Source: CAYVMD01 sp964452465 (lineage in GTDB: Bacteria; Armatimonadota; JACIXR01). From it: a stretch of DNA of 64,000 bases. Shown here piece after piece: positions 59,398 through 64,000 of the stretch. The DNA lies in the NCBI GenBank assembly GCA_964452465.1, contig CAYVMD010000005.1:1-64000 (forward strand), written 5' to 3'. Both the position numbers and the translations under genes were made by a program. Under the pieces are notes generated by a model. That model was not told where the DNA came from. It ran no database searches and saw only the letters and a list, made by a program, of their open reading frames with translations. How positions within the stretch are numbered: the first letter of the stretch is position 1; every line of letters starts with the position of its first letter.

Positions 59398-59798
59398 ATC
59401 TCGTATCTCTTTTCCACTTCCTCCTCTTCCAGACTGCGGAATATCCTTCTTACGAAACTAATGAGCTCAAAGGGGCTGAACGGTTTGGTGAGATACAAGG
59501 TAACGCCTGCCTGCCAGCCTCGGAAGACATCCGCGTCCTGTGCCTTAGCAGTAAGCATAATCACGGGTATATCCCTCGTCTCGGGATTAGCCTGGAGCCT
59601 TTGCATAACCTCAAAACCGTCCATCTGGGGCATCATGACATCCAGCACGATTAGATCCGGCTTCTCCTGGGCGACCTTTTCCAATGCCTCCTTGCCATCG
59701 TAGGCAGTGATCACTTCATAGCCCGCATGTTCCAAGTTGACCTGCACAAGCCTTACTATGGGTTTTTCATCATCCACAACTAATATCTTCTTAGGCAT
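59394..59798 (-). CDS. Single-domain response regulator (CheY-like receiver)
   Basis: 134 residues, one receiver domain and no output domain. VVDDEKP acidic pair, phosphorylation Asp in LIVLDVMMPQMDG (about residue 53), Thr in VIMLTAK and Lys in YLTKPFSPFEL. C-terminal tail is acidic (SLEEEEVEKRYEI). No kinase nearby in the window. AAAGGAGG precedes the start. Partner unknown. Confidence 0.92.
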   Translation of the reverse strand: MPKKILVVDDEKPIVRLVQVNLEHAGYEVITAYDGKEALEKVAQEKPDLIVLDVMMPQMDGFEVMQRLQANPETRDIPVIMLTAKAQDADVFRGWQAGVTLYLTKPFSPFELISFVRRIFRSLEEEEVEKRYEI

Positions 59799-59876
59799 AG
59801 CCCGCCTCCTTTTTTATTTTGGTATTTTCATTTCTTATTATTTCCAGAAAGCAACCTGCTGTCAACCCTCTACCCT

Positions 59877-61124
59877 TCATAGGTAACGCCTGGGATCGGT
59901 TATTCTCCCCTCCAATGCGGAAACAGCACAAGTTAGCGGAGATGCGAGGTAGATCTCCGCCTGGGGATTTCCCATCCTACCCTTGAAGTTCCTATTAGCG
60001 GTGGAGAGCACCCTTTCTCCGTCAGCGGGGATACCTTGATGCGTTCCCACACAGGGACCGCATCCGGGAGGCAGCACTATGGCTCCCGCCTCCAGAAAGA
60101 TTTGCACTAACCCTTCTTCAATGGCTTTTTGCAGGATTCGGCGAGAGGCAGGGACTATTAGAAGCCTAACTCCCTCCGCTATCCTGCGTCCCTTCAACAA
60201 CCGCGCTGCCTGCCTCAAATCTTCCAATCGTCCATTGGTGCAGGTCCCGATGACCACTTCCTGGATCTCCAATCCTTCCACTTCCTCAACGGGGACGACA
60301 TTGTCCACTTTATGAGGCTTTGCTACCACTGGGTATAAGGAGCGGGAATCGTATTCGAGAACCTCTTCGTAGTTGGCATCCTCGTCCGGCAGAACGACCT
60401 GGAAGGGACGTTCCGTATGTTTCTTAACCCACTTGATGGTCTTTTCATCGGGAGGGATGATGGTAAATTTAGCCCCCATCTCCACCCCCATATTGCAGAG
60501 CGTGAAGCGTCCAGCCATGTTGATTTTCTCTATCGTGTCCCCCCACAACTCTACGGCCTTATAATTAGCTCCATCCGCTCCCAAGTCTCCAATCAGATAA
60601 AGCGCTAAATCCTTGGCTGTAACCCCCTTGGGGAGTTCTCCCCGGCAGATTATCTTTATAGTGGAGGGGACCTTAAACCAGAGTTTCCCGGTATAGGCGG
60701 CTGCAGCCAGATCGGTGGAACCAACACCCGTGGACAATGCCCCTAACGCACCATAAGTGCAGGTGTGGGAATCGGCACCCAAGACCAACTCTCCCGGCAC
60801 GACATATCCTCGCTCGGGCACCAATTGATGACTTATCCCCTCCCCTGCTTCCGAGAAGAGGCATCCATATTTCCGGGCGAAAGCGCGCATCTTTTGGTGA
60901 ATGTTGGCAACGGAAGCGAGAGGGGGAGGAGCGTTATGATCCACGAACATACAGAATCTCTTAGGGTTGTTCAATCCCCCCAACTTTTCCAATTCGTCTA
61001 TTATTAAAGCGGATGTGCCGTCCTGACCAAAGCAGAAATCGACCTGGGCTAAAACGACCTCGCCAGCTTTAACCTCCCTTCCGCTCTTTTGGGATAATAT
61101 CTTCTCCGCTATGGTCCTTCCCAT
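59877..61124 (-). CDS. leuC: 3-isopropylmalate dehydratase / homoaconitase large subunit
   Basis: 415 residues, the length of the archaeal-type (HacA/LeuC) large subunit. [4Fe-4S] ligand motifs VIGTCTNGRLEDLRQAARLL and PPGCGPCVGTHQGIPADGE; substrate motifs GADSHTCTYGALGALSTGVGSTDLAAA and FVDHNAPPP. No small subunit (leuD) in the window. It starts 1 base after the homocitrate/isopropylmalate-type synthase, so both act in one pathway: leucine, lysine (aminoadipate), or a related chain extension. Confidence 0.9.
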   Translation of the reverse strand: MGRTIAEKILSQKSGREVKAGEVVLAQVDFCFGQDGTSALIIDELEKLGGLNNPKRFCMFVDHNAPPPLASVANIHQKMRAFARKYGCLFSEAGEGISHQLVPERGYVVPGELVLGADSHTCTYGALGALSTGVGSTDLAAAAYTGKLWFKVPSTIKIICRGELPKGVTAKDLALYLIGDLGADGANYKAVELWGDTIEKINMAGRFTLCNMGVEMGAKFTIIPPDEKTIKWVKKHTERPFQVVLPDEDANYEEVLEYDSRSLYPVVAKPHKVDNVVPVEEVEGLEIQEVVIGTCTNGRLEDLRQAARLLKGRRIAEGVRLLIVPASRRILQKAIEEGLVQIFLEAGAIVLPPGCGPCVGTHQGIPADGERVLSTANRNFKGRMGNPQAEIYLASPLTCAVSALEGRITDPRRYL

Positions 61125-61125
61125 C

Positions 61126-62304
61126 TTATTCCAAGCGCCCCTTAGCTTCCTTGAATTCCTCGTAGATCTCTATCAGTTCCGCATCCAAAGGCATTCTCTT
61201 CAACTCCACCGTTTCCTTTCGTAGGATGGGGAGCAGTTCCCTCGCCTCTTCATCGGATAGATGAACGCCAAGGAGGGAATATTTGTATTTAACTGCGGCA
61301 ATACCCGAGTGTTTGGATATGCCGATCTTCCTTTCGAACTCTCCTGTTTCCCCAGGGAGGATTATTTCGTAATTGCGGGGATTCTTTATAACGCCATCCG
61401 CGTGTATGCCTGAGGCGTGTCTGAAGAGGTTCTCCCCTACTATGGGTTTCCAGGGGGGGATCTGCCTGCCCGACGCCATAGCTACATATTCGCATACCTC
61501 TCGGAAGAGGGAGGTTCGATAGCCTAGTTCAATCCCCTCAGCTATCTTGAGCGCCATAATAACCTCCTCTAAGGGAGCATTGCCCGCCCTTTCTCCCAGT
61601 CCGTTAACGGTCACGCCAAGCCAGATCGTCCTATCGGGAAACTCCTCCACCGCCTTCACCCCTGCCAATGTATTCGCGGTTGCCATCCCCAGGTCGTTAT
61701 GGCAGTGCATTTCCACATCTATGCCTTGGCTCAAAAGGAGAGAGACCAACTCCTTCGTTTGGAAAGGATGCAGGCATCCCAGAGTGTCGCAGAACCTCAA
61801 CCTATCCGCGCCAGCGTCCCGAACCGCCCTTGTGAATTCCAAGAGGAACTCGAGGTCGGTGCGAGAAGCATCCTCCGCATTGCAGGATATATAGAGCCCC
61901 TGCTTTTTAGCATACTCCACCGCCTTCGTGGTTTCATCTATAACCCATTGCCTGCTCTTCCTTAATTTCGTCTCTATCATGATGTCAGAGGTGGAGATAG
62001 AGATGGCGACGGCATCCAAGCCCAACCGGACGGAGGACTCGATCTCCCGAATTATCGGTCGATGCCAACCTATGAGCATAGCCTTGATCCTTCCCTTCCT
62101 TTTCTCCTCCACCAAAGCTTTGATATATTCCTCCTCGTATCCTCCTTCGTCTGGGAAACCTACTTCTATCATATCTACTCCTATTTCGTCCAAATAGCGG
62201 GCGATGCGCATCTTCTCCCGATTGGAGAAGACGACGCCGTAGGTTTGCTCTCCCTCCCTCAAGGTAGCGTCGTTTATTTTTATCCTTTCTCTTAAGTCGC
62301 TCAC
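61126..62304 (-). CDS. Homocitrate / 2-isopropylmalate synthase-type enzyme
   Basis: 392 residues from a GTG with AAAGGAGG upstream. HMG-CoA lyase-like TIM barrel: KINDATLREGEQTYGVVFS with catalytic Arg and metal Asp, SISTSDIMIETKLRKSR, RFCDTLGCLHPFQ, metal His pair in VEMHCHNDLGMATANTLAG, GLGERAGNAPLEEV, then HASGIHADGVIKNP. The short length (no C-terminal regulatory LeuA domain of 120+ residues) and the sequence style favour homocitrate synthase (NifV/LysS-type) over classical LeuA. Acceptor specificity cannot be read safely. Confidence 0.86.
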   Translation of the reverse strand: MSDLRERIKINDATLREGEQTYGVVFSNREKMRIARYLDEIGVDMIEVGFPDEGGYEEEYIKALVEEKRKGRIKAMLIGWHRPIIREIESSVRLGLDAVAISISTSDIMIETKLRKSRQWVIDETTKAVEYAKKQGLYISCNAEDASRTDLEFLLEFTRAVRDAGADRLRFCDTLGCLHPFQTKELVSLLLSQGIDVEMHCHNDLGMATANTLAGVKAVEEFPDRTIWLGVTVNGLGERAGNAPLEEVIMALKIAEGIELGYRTSLFREVCEYVAMASGRQIPPWKPIVGENLFRHASGIHADGVIKNPRNYEIILPGETGEFERKIGISKHSGIAAVKYKYSLLGVHLSDEEARELLPILRKETVELKRMPLDAELIEIYEEFKEAKGRLE

Positions 62305-62343
62305 TTGCCGACCTCCTTTCTAAATTACTTCTTGGGTAGAAAT

Positions 62344-62372
62344 ATCATAATCTTTAAAGAACTCATCGTCAA
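62344..62372 (-). promoter_or_regulatory. Promoter of the synthase-dehydratase genes
   Basis: Minus strand TTGACG (62372-62367), a 17-base spacer, TATGAT (62349-62344), just after the aminotransferase stop at 62376. Leader of about 35 bases with a good ribosome site. Separates this unit from the aminotransferase gene. Confidence 0.65.
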
Positions 62373-62375
62373 AGT

Positions 62376-63545
62376 TTAAGGATTAAGAAGAGCATGTTTG
62401 ATCCTTTCTATCCCTTCCTTTATATCCTCCTCAGAGACGGCAAAGGAGAAGCGGAGATAACCATCCGCTCCGAATCCACTCCCTGGCACCACTGCTACCT
62501 TTGCCCTTTCCAAGAGGTAAAGCGCCAGGTCATCCGCCGTTCTCATGCCCAACTTATCCACATAGTAGGAGAAATTGGGAAAGGCATAGAAGGTTCCTTG
62601 GGGAGGAAAACAAGAGACATTGGGTATGCCAAGTAGCCCTTCCAAAAGCAATTTCCTTCTCCTTCTGAATTCCTCCACCATTTCGTTCACCTCCTCTTTT
62701 AGTTCAAATGCCTTCACAGCACCCTTCTGAGCGAAAGAGGTGGGGTTAGAGGTGGTATGGTCCTGTATCCTTCCCATTGCCTCGATAAGCTCCCTAGGAC
62801 CTGCCCCATACCCAATGCGCCAACCAGTCATGGAATAGGTTTTCGACATCCCATTAACTATCAATGTCCTTTCCCTCATGCCCGGGAGGCTCGCTATGCT
62901 CACATGTTCCCCCTCATATACGATTCTCTCATATATCTCATCGGAAATGACGAAGATTTCGTTGTCCACGCACCATCTCGCTATCTCTTCCAATTCCTCC
63001 CTTCCGTAAACGGCGCCCGTGGGGTTGCAAGGCGAATTCAATATGAGAAGGCGAGTGGCGGAAGCGCGCGCCTTCTCAAGATCTTCCACCCTTACCTTGA
63101 AACCGTTCTCCTCCTTCGCCTCAACGAACACCGGTTTCCCTCCCACCAACCTTACCTGCTCGGGATAGGAAACCCAATAAGGAGAAGGGATTATCACCTC
63201 GTCTCCCTCCTCAAGGAGGGCGAGTAAGGCATTGTAAATCACATATTTCGCCCCAATCGATACTATGATCTCCCCCTTTTCATACTCCAAACCATTCTCC
63301 TTTGCCAATTTCTCGCATATCTTTTCCTTCAATTCCTCAATCCCCGTGGTGGGGGTATATTTGGTGAAGCCCTCGTCCAGCGCCTTCTTGGCTTCTTCTT
63401 TTACGGGGAGGGGGGTATCGAAGTCGGGCTCACCAGCGGTGAAGCTCACTATCCTTTCTCCTTTTTTCTTTAGTTCCTTTACCTTGGCGGAAAGGGACAA
63501 GGTGGGCGAAGGAGATATTATATTTGCCCTCTTGGAAAGGCGCAT
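62376..63545 (-). CDS. aspC: Aspartate/aromatic-type class I aminotransferase
   Basis: 389 residues, fold type I PLP enzyme of the aspartate aminotransferase Ib group. FTAGEPDFDTP, YTPTTGIEELKEKI, SPYWVSYPEQVRLVGGKPVFV, LILNSPCNPTGAVY, ISDEIYERIVYEG, PLP Lys in IVNGMSKTYSMTGWRIGYG, and the substrate Arg in DGYLRFSFA. Could use aspartate, or 2-oxoadipate if the neighbouring pathway is lysine formation. Confidence 0.92.
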   Translation of the reverse strand: MRLSKRANIISPSPTLSLSAKVKELKKKGERIVSFTAGEPDFDTPLPVKEEAKKALDEGFTKYTPTTGIEELKEKICEKLAKENGLEYEKGEIIVSIGAKYVIYNALLALLEEGDEVIIPSPYWVSYPEQVRLVGGKPVFVEAKEENGFKVRVEDLEKARASATRLLILNSPCNPTGAVYGREELEEIARWCVDNEIFVISDEIYERIVYEGEHVSIASLPGMRERTLIVNGMSKTYSMTGWRIGYGAGPRELIEAMGRIQDHTTSNPTSFAQKGAVKAFELKEEVNEMVEEFRRRRKLLLEGLLGIPNVSCFPPQGTFYAFPNFSYYVDKLGMRTADDLALYLLERAKVAVVPGSGFGADGYLRFSFAVSEEDIKEGIERIKHALLNP

Positions 63546-63579
63546 TTTCTTACCTCCTTTTGGTATTTATGATGAATTA

Positions 63580-63608
63580 TTGACCTGATAAAATTTTATT
63601 TGTACAAT
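63580..63608 (+). promoter_or_regulatory. Promoter of the ABC transporter gene
   Basis: TTGACC (63580-63585), a 17-base spacer, TACAAT (63603-63608). Predicted start about 63615, giving a 20-base leader with GGAGGTGA. Confidence 0.68.
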
Positions 63609-63635
63609 TGGTATATTACCATGGAGGTGAAGAAA

Positions 63636-64000
63636 TTGGAAGCGATACGCACGCAAGGATTAACGAAGGAGTTCTATGATCCCTTTAAGAGGGAGAAGCT
63701 CGTCGCGGTGGATGACCTAACTTTGGTTGTGGAGAGGGGGGAGATATTCGGCTTCTTGGGACCCAACGGAGCGGGCAAGACTACCACCATCAAGATGCTT
63801 TTGGGTCTTATATTCCCCACGAGGGGGGAAGCATGGATCTTGGGGGAACCCATAGGGAATAAAGAGGTAAGGAAGAAAGTGAGTTATATGCCGGAGAACC
63901 CTTACTTTTACGACTATATGACGGGGGAGGAACTTTTGTATTTTTACGGAAGTTTGTTCGGGCTCAAAGGAAACGAATTGAAGAGGAGGGTGGACGAGCT
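63636..64000 (+). CDS. ABC transporter ATP-binding protein, partial
   Basis: First 121 residues of an ABC ATPase, cut by the right window edge. TTG at 63636 is preferred as start because GGAGGTGA lies five bases before it; ATG at 63621 is the alternative. Walker A FLGPNGAGKTTTIKMLLGL, Q-loop region SYMPENPYFYDYMTGEELLYFYG (the usual Gln reads Pro-Glu). DFYDPFKREK-type N-terminus and TRGEAWILGEP resemble exporters of the antibiotic/ABC-2 type. Signature and Walker B motifs lie outside the window. Confidence 0.9.
   Translation, partial: MEAIRTQGLTKEFYDPFKREKLVAVDDLTLVVERGEIFGFLGPNGAGKTTTIKMLLGLIFPTRGEAWILGEPIGNKEVRKKVSYMPENPYFYDYMTGEELLYFYGSLFGLKGNELKRRVDE

Noticed and set aside
1..64000. tRNA, rRNA and SRP RNA genes
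   Set aside because: None of the recognisable conserved stretches (T-loop GGTTCAAATCC type, 16S/23S cores) was seen, including around ffh and the prophage junction, so integration in a tRNA gene is also excluded at the visible end.

Overview
The window looks like the chromosome of an uncultured, probably thermophilic bacterium, most likely of the Armatimonadota or a neighbouring lineage. This is inferred from three things seen in the sequence. There is an H-X9-DG type prepilin (50906-51643) of the kind those genomes carry in large numbers. There are two giant secreted multidomain glycosidases. There is a complete division/cell-wall cluster with the Gram-positive-type genes DUF881 and sbp placed just before ftsA-ftsZ. 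No rRNA, tRNA or CRISPR array was seen. No taxonomic search could be run.

Layout. (1) 1-13230, minus strand: the structural half of a prophage with a Mu/B3-type head (terminase, DUF935 portal, F-like protein, I-like protease/scaffold, capsid E), a siphovirus tail (tube, frameshifted chaperone, tape measure) and an amidase endolysin cut by the window edge. It is joined directly to comM, which is broken just before its Walker A motif. (2) 13231-18723, minus: the conserved operon ffh-rpsP-khpA-ylqD-rimM-trmD-rplS-lepB-yraN-comM'. (3) 18816-27770, minus: a sugar-use block (MFS transporter, GH42-like glycosidase, UroD-like protein, SIS isomerase/deaminase) followed by a small conserved gene, a nitroreductase and a LolA-like protein. 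(4) 27876-31359: an AT-rich accessory island made of three related MITE-like elements in one orientation. They bracket first a restriction-modification cassette with a frameshifted endonuclease, then a tiny NHL-repeat gene. (5) 31385-50695, plus: a GHMP kinase and the full dcw cluster, mraZ to ftsZ. (6) 50755-59218, plus: prepilin with a structured leader, a second giant glycosidase, two paralogous secreted proteins and a SAM hydroxide adenosyltransferase. (7) 59233-63545, minus: a small membrane protein, a receiver-only response regulator, a LeuC-type dehydratase, a homocitrate/isopropylmalate-type synthase and an aminotransferase. (8) 63636-64000, plus: the start of an ABC transporter ATPase.

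How the parts interact. The prophage points the same way as the ffh operon, so terL appears to be read from the host operon and its apparent ATG lies in comM sequence. A strong promoter followed at once by a strong terminator then separates terL from the late structural operon. The host itself seems to use several near-leaderless promoters (ffh, the lolA-like gene, murE) and some non-standard start codons (ftsA, the DUF62 gene).
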